DNA of 64,000 nucleotides. Origin: CAVVPY01 sp963750295. GTDB lineage: Bacteria; Actinomycetota; Actinomycetes; Mycobacteriales; Jatrophihabitantaceae. Made by a program: the position numbers and the translations under genes. Below are positions 27,576 through 36,978 of this stretch, one piece after another. The DNA is taken from positions 21,906 to 85,905 of the forward strand of contig CAVVPY010000002.1 in NCBI GenBank assembly GCA_963750295.1. Reading direction: 5' to 3'. Numbering within the stretch: position 1 is the first letter of the stretch; every line of letters starts with the position of its first letter. The notes beneath the pieces are model-generated. The model was given only the letters and a program-made list of their open reading frames with translations, did not search any database and was not told the origin of the DNA.

Positions 27576-28673
27576 ATGGCGAAGCCACGAACGGAGGTCA
27601 GCCGGACTGTGGACGATCCATCCGCGCCTGAGCGCGCCAAGATTGTGGTCGAGCCCGACGCCGTAGAGCCCACCGAGGCGGCCGTGGCCATTGCCACCGG
27701 ACCGCCCCTGGACGGGCAGCTGGACGCCCAACCGCACGACGCACCCGAGCCGACGCCGGCCCCGCTGACCGGGAAGTTCCGCCGAGCGGACCGAATCTTC
27801 GCCGGGCTCGCAGCAGGCGCGTCGACGACCGTGATCGTCATCGTCGCGCTCGTCGCGATCTTCCTGCTGGTCAAAGCAGTCCCGTCGATTCTCGATGACA
27901 AGGTCAACTTCCTGACCTCGACCGAGTGGCAGCCGGGCAAGGCCGATCTTCGCTTCGGCGTTGCCGCGCTTCTCTACACGACCGTGATCAGTTCGGTGCT
28001 CGCCCTGCTGCTTGCCGTGCCGGTCTCGGTCGGCATCGCGCTGTTCATCACCCAGTACGCCCCAGCGCGGCTCGCCCGCCCGATCGCGTACGCGATCGAC
28101 CTGCTCGCCGCCATCCCGTCGATCATCTACGGCGTCTGGGGATTCCGCGTACTCGCGCCGAAGCTCGAACCGGTGCAACACGCGTTGACCAACATCGGCC
28201 TCGGTGTGTTCGACGACAAGAACATCGCGACCGGGACGGTGTTCAACGCGGGCATCGTCCTGGCGATCATGATCTTGCCAATCATCACCGCCATCAGCCG
28301 CGAGGTTTTCGACCGCACGCCGACGGCGAACAAGGAGGCGGCTCTCGCGCTCGGCGCGACCCGCTGGGAGATGATCCGCATGGCTGTGCTGCCCTACGGC
28401 CGCGCCGGCGTCGTCAGCGGCTCGATGCTCGGGCTCGGCCGGGCACTCGGCGAAACGATCGCCGTCCTGCTGATCCTGTCGAAGGTCAGCTCGTTCTCGC
28501 CGTCCCTGTTCAGCGGTGGCGAGACCTTCGCCTCGAAGATCGCGGGCAGTTCGGCCGAGTTCGGGGCCAATCCCGGGCCGTACATCGCTGCTGGCCTCGT
28601 GCTGTTCGTCCTGACGTTCGTCGTCAATGCCGCCGCGCGAGCGATCGTCAACCGGCGCAAGGACTTCGCATGA
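27576..28673 (+). CDS. pstC: Phosphate ABC permease PstC
   Basis: Inner-membrane permease, 365 residues, intact. A long N-terminal cytoplasmic extension (about 75 residues, Pro/Ala-rich) precedes TM1 (TTVIVIVALVAIFLLVKAV); about six helices in total. The cytoplasmic loop for the ATPase reads EAALALGATRWEMIRMAVLPYGRAGVVSG. The C-terminal TM ends at RRKDFA. Its stop overlaps the pstA start (ATGA). Confidence 0.95.
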   Translation: MAKPRTEVSRTVDDPSAPERAKIVVEPDAVEPTEAAVAIATGPPLDGQLDAQPHDAPEPTPAPLTGKFRRADRIFAGLAAGASTTVIVIVALVAIFLLVKAVPSILDDKVNFLTSTEWQPGKADLRFGVAALLYTTVISSVLALLLAVPVSVGIALFITQYAPARLARPIAYAIDLLAAIPSIIYGVWGFRVLAPKLEPVQHALTNIGLGVFDDKNIATGTVFNAGIVLAIMILPIITAISREVFDRTPTANKEAALALGATRWEMIRMAVLPYGRAGVVSGSMLGLGRALGETIAVLLILSKVSSFSPSLFSGGETFASKIAGSSAEFGANPGPYIAAGLVLFVLTFVVNAAARAIVNRRKDFA

Positions 28674-29631
28674 CCGCGACGTCGAGCCTGGCCGACCTTC
28701 GCCAAGGCGTCCGGCGTGCGGCGGTTCAAGAACAACCTCGCCACCGTCGTGGTCTTCGCCTGCTTCCTGATCGCGCTGATACCCCTCATCTGGGTGCTCT
28801 GGACGGTGGTCAGCAACGGCATCGGGACGGTGCTGCACGCATCGTGGTGGACTCGACACGCACGAAGAACATCCAGTTCACCGACCCCGGCGGCGGCGCG
28901 CTGCACGCGATCGTCGGCACACTCGAGCAGGTCGCGTTGACGCACGGTCATCTCGGTGCCGATCGCCGTGCTCGTCGGCATCTACCTGGTCGAGTACGGC
29001 GGCGGACCACTGGCGCAGGTGACGACCTTCATGGTCGACATCCTCACCGGCATCCCGTCCATCGTCGCCGCCCTGTTCATCTACGCGCTGTTCGTGCAGA
29101 CCTTCGGGTTCGCGGTTGTCCGGCTGGCTCGTCTCGCTCGCCCTGGTGATCCTCATGGTGCCGGTGATCGTGCGTACGACCGAGGAGATGCTGCAAGCCT
29201 CGTCCCGAACGAACTGCGCGAGGCGTCCTACGCGCTCGGCGTGCCGAAATGGAAGACGATCGTGCGAGTCGTCGTGCCGACCGCGTTCACCGGGCTGATC
29301 ACCGGCGTCGTCCTCGGTGTGGCCCGCGTCGCCGGCGAAACCGCTCCGCTGCTGATCCTCGTCGGCTACGCCGATGACACCAACAGCAACCTGTTCAGCG
29401 GGTTCCAGGCGGCGCTGCCGACGCTGATCCGCAACCAGTTCCGCAACGCCGGGCCGAATCGAGCGGCTCGGGCGCGTACCACCTGGACGACCACGGCAAC
29501 CGCGTGCAGGGCGCGATCAGAACTTCGCGACCGAGCGGCTGTGGGCCGCTGCGCTCACGCTGATCGTGATCGTGCTGCTGCTCAATCTCGTCGCGCGACT
29601 TGTCGGGCGGCTCAACAAGGTCGCGAAATAG
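28670..29631 (+). CDS. pstA: Phosphate ABC permease PstA, heavily frame-broken
   Basis: Partner permease of PstC. Conserved segments appear in successive frames: RRFKNNLATVVVFACFLIAL, TDPGGGALHAIVGTLEQVAL, ISVPIAVLVGIYLVEYGGG, GIPSIVAALFIYALFVQTFG, GWLVSLALVILMVPVIVRTT, LVPNELREASYALGVPKWKT (the ATPase-contact loop) and a last helix ALTLIVIVLLLNLVARLVG. Breaks lie near 28699, 28854-28875, 28943, 29122, 29196-29203, 29455-29462 and 29518; most need one base removed. The order and completeness argue for a functional gene in the cell. Confidence 0.82.
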
Positions 29632-29646
29632 GGAAGCGGGAACGAG

Positions 29647-30425
29647 ATGGCAAAGCGAATCGACGCGAAGAATCTCAACATCTACTACGGCAAGTTCCTT
29701 GCCGTCAGTGAGGTGAACCTGACCATCGAGCCCCGTTCGGTGACGGCGTTCATCGGCCCGTCCGGCTGCGGCAAGTCGACCGTGCTGCGCACGCTCAACC
29801 GGATGCACGAGGTGATCGCGGGCGCACGCGTCGAGGGCGACGTGCTGCTCGACGGCGAGAACATCTACGCACCGGACGTGGACCCGGTCAACGTGCGACG
29901 CACCATCGGGATGGTGTTCCAGCGCCCCAATCCGTTCCCGACCATGTCCATCTACGACAACGTGGCCGCCGGGCTCAAGCTGACCGGCAAGCGGTCCAAG
30001 CCGGAACTCGACAACGTCGTGGAGAAGGCGCTCGTCAGCGCGAACCTGTGGGAAGAAGTCCGCAACCGGCTGGACAAGCCCGGCGCAGGCCTGTCCGGCG
30101 GACAGCAGCAACGGCTGTGCATCGCGCGTGCGATCGCTGTCGAACCGCAGGTGCTGCTGATGGACGAGCCGTGCTCGGCGCTCGACCCGATCTCGACGCT
30201 CGCGATCGAGGACCTCATCCAGGATCTGAAGACCAAGTACACGATCGTCATCGTCACGCACAACATGCAGCAGGCAGCGCGCGTCTCGGACCGAACCGGC
30301 GTTCTTCAACCTGACCGGCATCGGCGATGCCGGGTCAGTTGATCGAGATGGACAACACGCAGAAGATCTTCTCCAACCCGTCGGAGAAGCGAACCGAGGA
30401 CTACATCTCCGGACGCTTCGGCTGA
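29647..30425 (+). CDS. pstB: Phosphate ABC transporter ATPase PstB, two late frame breaks
   Basis: Energises phosphate import at the inner face of the membrane. Walker A IGPSGCGKSTVLRTLNRM, Q-loop MVFQRPNPFPTMSIYDN, signature LSGGQQQRLCIARAI, Walker B VLLMDEPCSALDP and switch His VTHNMQQAARVSD are all in one frame. The tail ends TEDYISGRFG after breaks near 30300 and 30330 (single extra bases). Full length about 258 residues. Ribosome site GGGAAGCGGGAACGAG lies upstream. Conserved order with phoU and mshD as in Mycobacterium. Confidence 0.93.
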
Positions 30426-30471
30426 ACCACAGCCGGCTGTCCGCGTAATACGACACCAGGGAGTACACATC

Positions 30472-31120
30472 GTGCGCGACATCTATCACGACGAATTGGA
30501 CGACATCGGCAAGGGCGTGCTCGAGATGACGCACCTCGTCGCAGTGGCGATGGACCGCGCGACGCAGGCCCTGCTCGACGGCAACCTCGCCCTCGCGGAC
30601 GAGGTGATCGCTGACGACGACCGCATCGACAACCTGCGCCACGATCTCGAGGATCGCGCCTTCCAGCTGATCGCGCAGCAGCAACCGGTAGCGACCGATC
30701 TGCGCGTGCTGATCAGCACGATCCACCTCGCGGGCGACCTCGAGCGGATGGGGGACCTCGCGCACCACGTCGCGAAGATCGCCCGGCTGCGCTTCCCGGA
30801 GGTCGCGGTACCGCCGGAGGCCCGCGACGTGATCTCGCAGATGGGCGCAGGTCGCGCAGTCGCTGATCACGAAGGTCGCCGACGTCGTGGACGGTCGCGA
30901 CGTCGCGCTCGCGCAGGCGATCGAGGCCGAGGACGACTCGATGGACGCGCTGCGCCGCAAGCTGTTCACCGTCGTGCTGTCGCCGCACTGGGCGCGCGGC
31001 ACTGAAGCGGCCATCGACATGACCCTGCTCGGCCGCTACTACGAGCGCTACGCCGACCACGCGGTCGCGGTGGCCCGGCACACGGTCTTCATCGTCACCG
31101 GTCAGCGTCCAGAACACTGA
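30472..31120 (+). CDS. phoU: Phosphate-signalling protein PhoU, one frame break
   Basis: Links Pst transporter activity to the PhoR/PhoP system; loss usually derepresses the Pho regulon. Two three-helix bundles: the first begins MRDIYHDELDDIGKGVLEMT and includes LRVLISTIHLAGDLERMGDL; the second has DALRRKLFTVV and TLLGRYYERYADHAVAVARH with the acidic metal-binding motif. The frame shifts near 30843 where ISQM should meet AQVAQSLITKVADVV; one extra G explains it. About 216 residues after repair. Confidence 0.9.
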
Positions 31121-31139
31121 TCCGGCGGGGAGAGTTGCC

Positions 31140-31478
31140 ATGAGCGAGGCGAAGGCCGACGAGCGGCTCTGCCTCGGCGGGGTGGTGCTCGATCGCGCGG
31201 CGCACCTGGTGCTGTACGGCGGGGTCCGGGTCGGGCTGGCGTTGCAGGAGTTCCGGCTGCTCGAGTACCTGATGGGGCACGCCGACCACATTCTGCCGAC
31301 GGCCAAGATCCTGGACGAGCTCTGGGGCCCGCAGTTCACCGGCGACCCGGGAACCGTCGCCGTCCACATCCTGCGGCTGCGCCGAAAGCTCGGCGGTGCC
31401 GACGGTGCCAGCCGGCACCTGCGCACCGTGCGCGGCGTGGGCTACATCTTCGACACCGAGCCCCTGTCCGCCGAGTGA
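31140..31478 (+). CDS. Receiver-less OmpR-type winged-helix DNA-binding protein
   Basis: 112 residues consisting only of a Trans_reg_C winged helix: VLYGGVRVGLALQEFRLLEY, then GTVAVHILRLRRKLGG (recognition helix) and TVRGVGYIFDTEP (wing). There is no receiver domain in front; the start ATG follows a ribosome site (GGGGAGAG) 20 nt after phoU. As last gene of the pst-phoU operon it may feed back on phosphate genes, but that is inferred from position. It is intact among broken neighbours. Confidence 0.85.
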   Translation: MSEAKADERLCLGGVVLDRAAHLVLYGGVRVGLALQEFRLLEYLMGHADHILPTAKILDELWGPQFTGDPGTVAVHILRLRRKLGGADGASRHLRTVRGVGYIFDTEPLSAE

Positions 31479-31560
31479 CGGATCCGGAAGATCAGAGACG
31501 GCGGATTCCGCGTCTCCCGAACCCGCGATCCGTCACCCGAACCCGCGATCCGTCACCCGA
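31475..31560. terminator. Nested inverted repeats and a 20-bp tandem repeat at a convergent junction
   Basis: GTGACGGATC (31475-31484) is the exact reverse complement of GATCCGTCAC at 31527-31536 and 31547-31556. Inside, GAGAC/GCGGA pairs with TCCGC/GTCTC around 31495-31515. The unit ACCCGCGATCCGTCACCCGA occurs twice in tandem (31521-31540, 31541-31560), the second copy covering the mshD stop. It likely ends transcription from both the phosphate operon and mshD. Confidence 0.6.
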
Positions 31561-32374
31561 CGCGGGACCACTGCACGTCCAGGTCGTGCTCGTGGAAGCC
31601 GTTGCGCTCGTACAGCCGTAGCGCCGTGGGGTTCGAGTCGTCGACGTAGAGCAGCACCTCGGTGCAGCCACGCTCATGCAGGTAGGCCAATCCGCGTTGC
31701 AACAGCACCGAGCCCAGCCCGATCCCCTGGCCGGACGGGTCGACGCCGAGGATGTACACCTCGCCGAGCGTCGGCGAGTGCACCTTCGTCCAGTGAAACC
31801 CGACCAGGTCGTTGCCGCGCCAGGCCAGCAGGAACCCGGCCGGGTCGAACCAGGACTCCGACTCGCGCGCCTCGACATCGCGCGTGGTCCAGGTGCCCTG
31901 CTCGGCGTGGGTCGCGAACGCGGCGTTGTTGACGCGCACCTGGGCCGCTTCGTCGCGCCCCACGACGAAGGGGCGGATCTCGATGCCGGGGGGATCGGGC
32001 GGCACCTCGATCGAGCCGTCCAATTCGCGGCGTAGCTGATACAGCTTGCGCACATCGGCGAAGCCGTGCTGGGCGAGCGGTCCGGCCAGCCGGCTGCGCC
32101 GGCCGTGCGACCACACCAGCTCGGCGTCGGGCCCGAACGCGTCCACCAGCTGCGCCGGGCCGGCCACCTCGAGCGAGCGGCCGGACAACTGCGCGTAGCC
32201 GACGACCGTGCCGCCCTCGCGGAGCACGGCATGACGAACCTCGGCCGAACCGAGCCTGGTCAGCGCCTGGTCCGACAGCGGGGGCGCCCCGTCCTCGGCC
32301 TCGACCGTGGCGGCCAGCGCCCGGACGGCGTCGACCGCAGCGGAATCCAGCGCTTCGGGAAAGGACAAATCCAC
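31553..32374 (-). CDS. mshD: Mycothiol synthase
   Basis: Acetylates Cys-GlcN-Ins in the last step of mycothiol synthesis. 273 residues with two GNAT domains: a degenerate N-terminal one and a C-terminal active one with EVYILGVDPSGQGIGLGSVL (acetyl-CoA loop) and LYVDDSNPTALRLYERNGF. The ending HEHDLDVQWSR is typical. Intact. It sits between phoU and glnR as in Mycobacterium. Its presence marks the host as a mycothiol-making actinobacterium. Confidence 0.93.
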   Translation of the reverse strand: MDLSFPEALDSAAVDAVRALAATVEAEDGAPPLSDQALTRLGSAEVRHAVLREGGTVVGYAQLSGRSLEVAGPAQLVDAFGPDAELVWSHGRRSRLAGPLAQHGFADVRKLYQLRRELDGSIEVPPDPPGIEIRPFVVGRDEAAQVRVNNAAFATHAEQGTWTTRDVEARESESWFDPAGFLLAWRGNDLVGFHWTKVHSPTLGEVYILGVDPSGQGIGLGSVLLQRGLAYLHERGCTEVLLYVDDSNPTALRLYERNGFHEHDLDVQWSRVG

Positions 32375-32429
32375 TCAGTGGACGCTAGTGGTCACCCCAC
32401 CAGCGCGCGCGATCGAGGGTCACGCCCCG

Positions 32430-33143
32430 CTAGGGACGGACCTCCACCACGTCCGCCGCCCGCTCGGACCGGGCCTCGGTCGGTTTGACGAACTTGTAGC
32501 CGACGTTGCGAACCGTCCCGATCATCGCGTCGTGCTCGGTACCGAGTTTGGCCCGCAACCGCCGCACGTGGACGTCCACCGTGCGGGTGCCCCCGAAGTA
32601 GTCGTAACCCCAGACCTCCTGGACGAGGTGCGAGCGCGTGAACACCCGGCCCGGGTGCTGGGCAAGGAACTTCAGCAGCTCGAACTCCTTGTAGGTGAGA
32701 TCGAGGGCGACGCCGGACAGGCGCGCGGTGTAGGTCGTCTCGTCGATCGTGAGGTCGCCGATGTCGACGTGGTCGGGCACGGCTGCCTCGGCGCCGGCAC
32801 GTCGCTCGATGACCCGACGCAGCCGGGCGTCGAGCTCGGCCGGGCCTGCGGTGTCGAGAATGATGTCGTCGACCGACCACTCGGCCGACAGCGCGATCAG
32901 GCCACCCTCGGTGAGGACGGCGAGGGTGGGCACCGTCGTACCCATCGCCGCCAGGACACGGGTGAAACCGCGGGCGAGGGCGAGATCGCGCCTGCCGTCC
33001 AGCAGCACCGCATCGCCGAGCGGACGGTCGACGAGCGCGGCGGCGTCAAGCGGCAGCACCGTCACCCGGTGCGGGAGCAGGCCGAGTGCGGGCAGCACTT
33101 CGGTGGTGGGTTGGCGTGCGGCAGTGAGCAGGGTGAGATCCAT
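32430..33143 (-). CDS. glnR: Nitrogen regulator GlnR (orphan OmpR-type)
   Basis: Controls ammonium-assimilation genes. 237 residues from ATG 33143; upstream starts give an extension absent from the family. The atypical receiver reads PTTEVLPALGLLPHRV, then AVLLDGRRDLALAR with the single conserved Asp and SVDDIILDTAGPAELDARL, diagnostic of GlnR. The winged helix has LTYKEFELLKFLAQHPGRVFTR, split as usual, and EVWGYDYFGGTRTVDVHVRRL. Intact. It is divergent from the hydrolase gene with 76 nt between. Confidence 0.94.
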   Translation of the reverse strand: MDLTLLTAARQPTTEVLPALGLLPHRVTVLPLDAAALVDRPLGDAVLLDGRRDLALARGFTRVLAAMGTTVPTLAVLTEGGLIALSAEWSVDDIILDTAGPAELDARLRRVIERRAGAEAAVPDHVDIGDLTIDETTYTARLSGVALDLTYKEFELLKFLAQHPGRVFTRSHLVQEVWGYDYFGGTRTVDVHVRRLRAKLGTEHDAMIGTVRNVGYKFVKPTEARSERAADVVEVRP

Positions 33144-33219
33144 CAAAAGCCCTCCGGGATCACGGTCCGACAAACGGGGGGCGGCGCTGCCCGAGTGCTC
33201 AGTTGACACAATACCGTCC

Positions 33220-34007
33220 GTGCCCCTGTCCCAGCCTGTCGGCTTCACCACCTCCGACGGTGTCGCGCTCGCCGGCTTGCACTGGGATGTCGGGCCTACG
33301 CGACGTCGGGTGCCTGGTTGCGCACGGCTTCACCGGTTCATCGCGGACGCGTTCGGTGCAGACGATCTGCCGTGGGCTCGCCGCCAACGGCCTGGGCGTC
33401 CTCGCCGTGGACCTGCGCGGACACGGGCGCTCGTCCGGGCGCAGCACCGTCGGCGCGGACGAGACCACGATGTCGCGGCCGGCGTCGCTTGGCTGCGCCG
33501 GCACGGATATGCCCGCGTCGCCGTCCTCGGCTGGTCGATGGGCGGCTCGGCGGTGTTGCGCTACGCCGGCCTCGGTGGCGACTGCGACGCGGTGGTGAGC
33601 GTGAGCTCACCGGGCCGGTGGTTCGAGCGGGGCACCCGGCCGATGCGCGTCGTGCACTGGCTGTGCGAGACGCGGACCGGACGCGTCGCGGTCCAGCTCG
33701 GACGACGCACGCGCGTGGCGCACCCGCGGAGCTGGACCGTGGTTCCCGAGGCGCCGCACGAGGTGGTCGGCGTCGGTCAGCGCGCCGCTGCTGATCGTGC
33801 ACGGCGATGCCGACCCCTACTTCCCGATCGAGCACCCCGACCTGCTTCGAGCCGCAGCGCCGGCAGCCACGGTGTGGATCGAACCCGGGATGGGGCACGC
33901 CGAGACCGGCCACGAGCGCAGAGCTCGTCGATCGCATCGCGGGGTGGCTGCGCGCGGCGTTGGCATCCGCCCCGGTCAGCCACGGCGAGGAGAGCCGCGA
34001 TGGCTGA
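33220..34007 (+). CDS. Alpha/beta-fold hydrolase, several frame breaks
   Basis: Serine hydrolase of about 260 residues after repair. Segments in order: VGFTTSDGVALAGLHWDVG, RDVGCLVAHGFTGSS (oxyanion HGF), AVDLRGHGRSSG, RVAVLGWSMGGSAVLRYAG (nucleophile elbow GWSMGG), APLLIVHGDADPYFP (Asp region) and EPGMGHAE (catalytic His). Breaks lie near 33300, 33465, 33778 and 33913. The GTG start at 33220 follows the glnR divergent region. Substrate unknown; this hydrolase is often found beside the sulfur genes downstream. Confidence 0.8.
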
Positions 34008-34854
34008 TACGGCCGAACGGCACGACGGTCTCGACGGCAGGGTCACCTACAACTTCACCGGTAGCGTCGCGGTCGCGGCCGTCGTCGGCGCGTGGCTTGG
34101 TGGTGGCCGCGAACATCGGCGCCGTCCAGTTGCTCGTCGCCATCGCCGCCGTGCAGGCGCTGCTCGCGTTCGGGTGGTGTACGGGCTTGCCGTCCCGGGA
34201 CGGCTCGGAGCACTCGATCCTGGCCGGGCTCGCCGCGGCGGGAGCGGACGTCGCGGTGTCGGTCTGGCCGCACGGCCGGCTCGGCACGCTCGTCGGTGTC
34301 TTCGGGCTCGCCGTCCCGCTGATGATCGTGCATCAACTGCTGCGCGGCGCTGCGCGGGTCCGGGTCATCGAATCGCTCGGCGCGACCGCGGTCCTGGTGC
34401 TCGCCGAGATCGCGCTGCCGGCGCTGCTGCAGCTGCGCCACGAGTTCCCGAGCGGCGACACGGCAGCGAGGGTGGTGTTCGCCTGCGTCCTCGCGGCGTC
34501 GCTGGGCGCTGGTCGTCAGCTTGCTGCTCGACCTGGTCTACGCCGGGCCGCGGCTCGATGAGGACGTCCCGCGCGGGTTGCTCGGCGTGCTCGGCGCCGC
34601 TGCGGCCGGCGGCGCGGCCGGCTACCTGCCCTGCGCGAACTGACGAGTTCCCAGGCGCGCGCGGTGCGTTCGCCGGTGCGTCCGTGGGCGTGCTCGCCGC
34701 GTTGTTCGCCGTCGCGGTCACGTTCGTCGAGCACACCACGCCGCTGGCCGAATCCGGGTTCGCCCGGCGAGTGCGGCCGGTGCTCGTCGTCGTCGTGCCG
34801 GTGTGCGTGATCGCGCCGGTGGCCTTCCTACTGTGCCTCGCGATCCGGCGCTGA
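34000..34854 (+). CDS. Multi-pass membrane protein of unknown function, frame-broken
   Basis: About 280 residues with six or more hydrophobic stretches read from successive frames: NFTGSVAVAAVVGAWL, LVVAANIGAVQLLVAIAAVQ, GTLVGVFGLAVPLMIVH, LGATAVLVLAEIALPALL, ARVVFACVLAAS, GASVGVLAALFAVAVTF and VRPVLVVVVPVCVIAPVAF. Breaks near 34098, 34507 and 34634 are each fixed by removing one base. The start overlaps the hydrolase stop by 8 nt. I do not recognise a family. Confidence 0.65.
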   Translation: MADTAERHDGLDGRVTYNFTGSVAVAAVVGAWLGGGREHRRRPVARRHRRRAGAARVRVVYGLAVPGRLGALDPGRARRGGSGRRGVGLAARPARHARRCLRARRPADDRASTAARRCAGPGHRIARRDRGPGARRDRAAGAAAAAPRVPERRHGSEGGVRLRPRGVAGRWSSACCSTWSTPGRGSMRTSRAGCSACSAPLRPAARPATCPARTDEFPGARGAFAGASVGVLAALFAVAVTFVEHTTPLAESGFARRVRPVLVVVVPVCVIAPVAFLLCLAIRR

Positions 34855-34887
34855 GGTTGGCGTGACCGAGCGCCACGAGGTCCGGGC

Positions 34888-35626
34888 ATGACCGTGCTCG
34901 TGATTCTGGCCGTCGCGGTCCTCGCGATCGTGCTGGCGATCGTGCTGTCCGACCGGGTGATCGCCGGGGTCGCCGAGCAGCGTGCGGCCCAATTCCTCAC
35001 CACCCCGCTCGGCGGTCCCGCGACCGTGCGCGTCCACGGCTCGCCGTTCCTCACGCAGGCGATCCGCGGCCGGTACGCCGACGTCGAGGTCACGGCAGCG
35101 GACTGCGGATCGGCGAGATGTCGGGCGCCACCTTGCACGGCGCAGCTGAGCAACGTCTACCTGCCGCTGCGCGCCCTGCTCGGTGGCCGGGTGACCGAGG
35201 TGCCGTGCGAGCGCGTCCGCGGGACCGTCGTGCTGCCCTACACGCGAGCTGGCCCGCGCCAGCCGGATCCCGTCCCTGGTCCTCGCCTTCGACGGGCTGC
35301 GCCTGCGGGCGTCGGCGGCGCTGCCGATCCCCGGCATCAGCCAGCTGGCGCGGGTCAGCCGGCGAGGCGCTGCTGTCGGTCACCGACGACCGGGGTGTGG
35401 CTGCGGATGCGCGGCGATCGCGGTCGCCGGCATCAGCGTGCCGAGCATCGTGCTCAGCCAGTTGATGCCGGCACTGCGGTTCCCGATCCCCTTGCCCCCG
35501 CTGCCCTACGGCCTGCGCATCGATGGCCTCGACCCGACTGCGGCCGGGCTTGTCGTGCACGGATCGGCGCCGGACGCCGTCGTTTCGCAGCCCGTCCGCG
35601 GCCGTCGGCCTGAGCTGGCGCGATAG
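34888..35626 (+). CDS. DUF2993-type exported protein, frame-broken
   Basis: An N-terminal membrane anchor (MTVLVILAVAVLAIVLAIVLSD) is followed by a beta-rich LmeA/DUF2993-like domain: VRVHGSPFLTQAIRGRYADVEV, LRIGEMSGATLH, AQLSNVYLPLRALLGG, SLVLAFDGLRLRASAALP, GEALLSVTDDRGVWLRM and VPSIVLSQLMPALRFPIPLP. In mycobacteria the LmeA member of this family affects lipomannan. Breaks near 35104, 35138, 35246, 35362 and 35417. It lies just upstream of the cysteine leader peptide. Confidence 0.72.
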
Positions 35627-35656
35627 GCTCGATCCCATGGGCATCCATGGTCTCCG

Positions 35657-35731
35657 GTGAGCATCGCGCTCATCTCCCGCCGCGCGGTCGACCTGTGCCG
35701 CGTGGGCAGCTGCCTGTGTCGCGCCTGCTGA
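35657..35731 (+). CDS. Cysteine-rich leader peptide, attenuator of the sulfur operon
   Basis: A 24-residue ORF from GTG 35657: it starts MSIALISRRAVDLC and ends GSCLCRAC, with four cysteines in the last eleven residues. It matches the actinobacterial putative-leader-peptide pattern (SRRxVDLxRVxSxLC) and the polycysteine leaders that mycobacteria use as cysteine-responsive attenuators. It stands 96 nt before the thiosulfate sulfurtransferase gene. When cysteinyl-tRNA is scarce, stalling here would favour downstream expression. The start may be leaderless; I cannot place its promoter firmly. Confidence 0.8.
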   Translation: MSIALISRRAVDLCRVGSCLCRAC

Positions 35732-35827
35732 GGTTGTTCGCAGCGCACGTCCGACCACGCCGGTTTGCCTACCGTTGACCTATCGGCAACGCTTGCGTAA
35801 CCACCCATTCAGGAGGAGTGCACGCCA

Positions 35828-36664
35828 ATGAGCCGCGCAGACGTGCTCGTCTCGGCCGACTGGGCCGAGGAGAACCTGAACACCGACGGCGTCGTCTTCG
35901 TCGAGGTCGACGAGGACACCTCCGCCTACGACGGCGGCCACATCGCCGGTGCCGTGAAGCTGGACTGGAAGACCGAACTGCAGGACCAGGTCCGCCGCGA
36001 CTTCGTCAACAAGGAGCAGTTCGAGAAGTTGCTGTCCGACAAGGGCATCGGCAACGACGACACCGTCGTGCTCTACGGCGGCAACAACAACTGGTTCGCC
36101 GCCTACGCCTACTGGTACTTCAAGCTGTACGGCCACGACCACGTGAAGCTGCTCGACGGCGGCCGCAAGAAGTGGGAGCTGGACGGCCGCGCGCTGTCCA
36201 CGGACGCGGTCTCGCGTCGAGCGGACCAGCTACAGCGCCAAGGATCAGGACACTTCGATCCGCGCGTTCCGCGACGAGGTCATCGACGCGATCGGCACGC
36301 AAGAACCTCGTCGACGTCCGCTCGCCCGACGAGTTCAGCGGCAAGCTGCTCGCGCCGGCGCACCTGCCGCAGGAGCAGAGCCAGCGCGGCGGCCACATCC
36401 CGACCGCACTGAACGTCCCGTGGAGCAAGGCAGCGAACGAGGACGGCACGTTCAAGTCCGACGACGACCTGCGCGACGCTCTACGGCGACGAGGGCCTGG
36501 ACGACGGCAAGGACACGATCGCGTACTGCCGCATCGGCGAGCGCTCCAGCCACACCTGGTTCGCGCTGCACGAGCTGCTCGGCCACGAGAACGTCAAGAA
36601 CTACGACGGATCGTGGACCGAGTACGGCTCGCTCGTCGGCGTCCCGATCGAGAAGGGCGTCTGA
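35828..36664 (+). CDS. Thiosulfate sulfurtransferase (rhodanese pair), frame-broken
   Basis: CysA/SseA-type enzyme moving sulfane sulfur from thiosulfate to a thiophilic acceptor. Two rhodanese domains: the N-terminal one (VLVSADWAEENLNTDGVVFV, LYGGNNNWFAAYAYWYFKLY) lacks a catalytic Cys; the C-terminal one has NLVDVRSPDEFSGKLLAP and the active loop YCRIGERSSHTWF with the catalytic Cys. It ends GSLVGVPIEKGV. Breaks near 36217, 36301 and 36483 (extra C each). Full length about 277 residues. Ribosome site AGGAGGAG precedes ATG 35828. DUF1416 follows by 1 nt. Confidence 0.9.
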
Positions 36665-36665
36665 G

Positions 36666-36970
36666 ATGTGCGGAGCCCCGGCCCAGACGCCGTACGCTGC
36701 CGGCGGGCGTCGACATCGAGAAGGAGACCGTGATCTACGGGACGGTCGTCCAAGGACGACGCGCCCGTTCCCGGCGCATACGTGCGGCTGCTCGACGGCA
36801 CTGGTGAGTTCACCGCGGAGGTCGTGACCTCCGCGACCGGCGACTACCGCTTCTTCGCCGCGCCCGGCTCGTGGACGTTGTCGGTGATGCACCGCGACGG
36901 CACCGCGCGCAAGGAGGTGCGCGCGCTCGAGCCCGGGCCTGATCGAAGCCTCGCTCGTCCTCGAGCCTGA
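36666..36970 (+). CDS. DUF1416 / SseC-like protein, frame-broken
   Basis: Small partner of the sulfurtransferase, about 95-100 residues, always next to it in actinobacteria. It begins MCGAPAQ with the family's N-terminal Cys, then TLPAGVDIEKETVIYGTVV, PVPGAYVRLLDGTGEFTAEV and VTSATGDYRFFAAPGSWTLS. Breaks near 36693, 36752 and 36942. The stop is uncertain because of the last break; TGA 36968-36970 is given. Role unknown, presumed sulfur transfer. Confidence 0.85.
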
Positions 36971-36978
36971 CGCTCGTC

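Noticed and set aside
29395..31020. Long minus-strand open frame opposite pstB-phoU
   Set aside because: The plus strand carries clear PstB and PhoU motifs; the antisense text has no domain.
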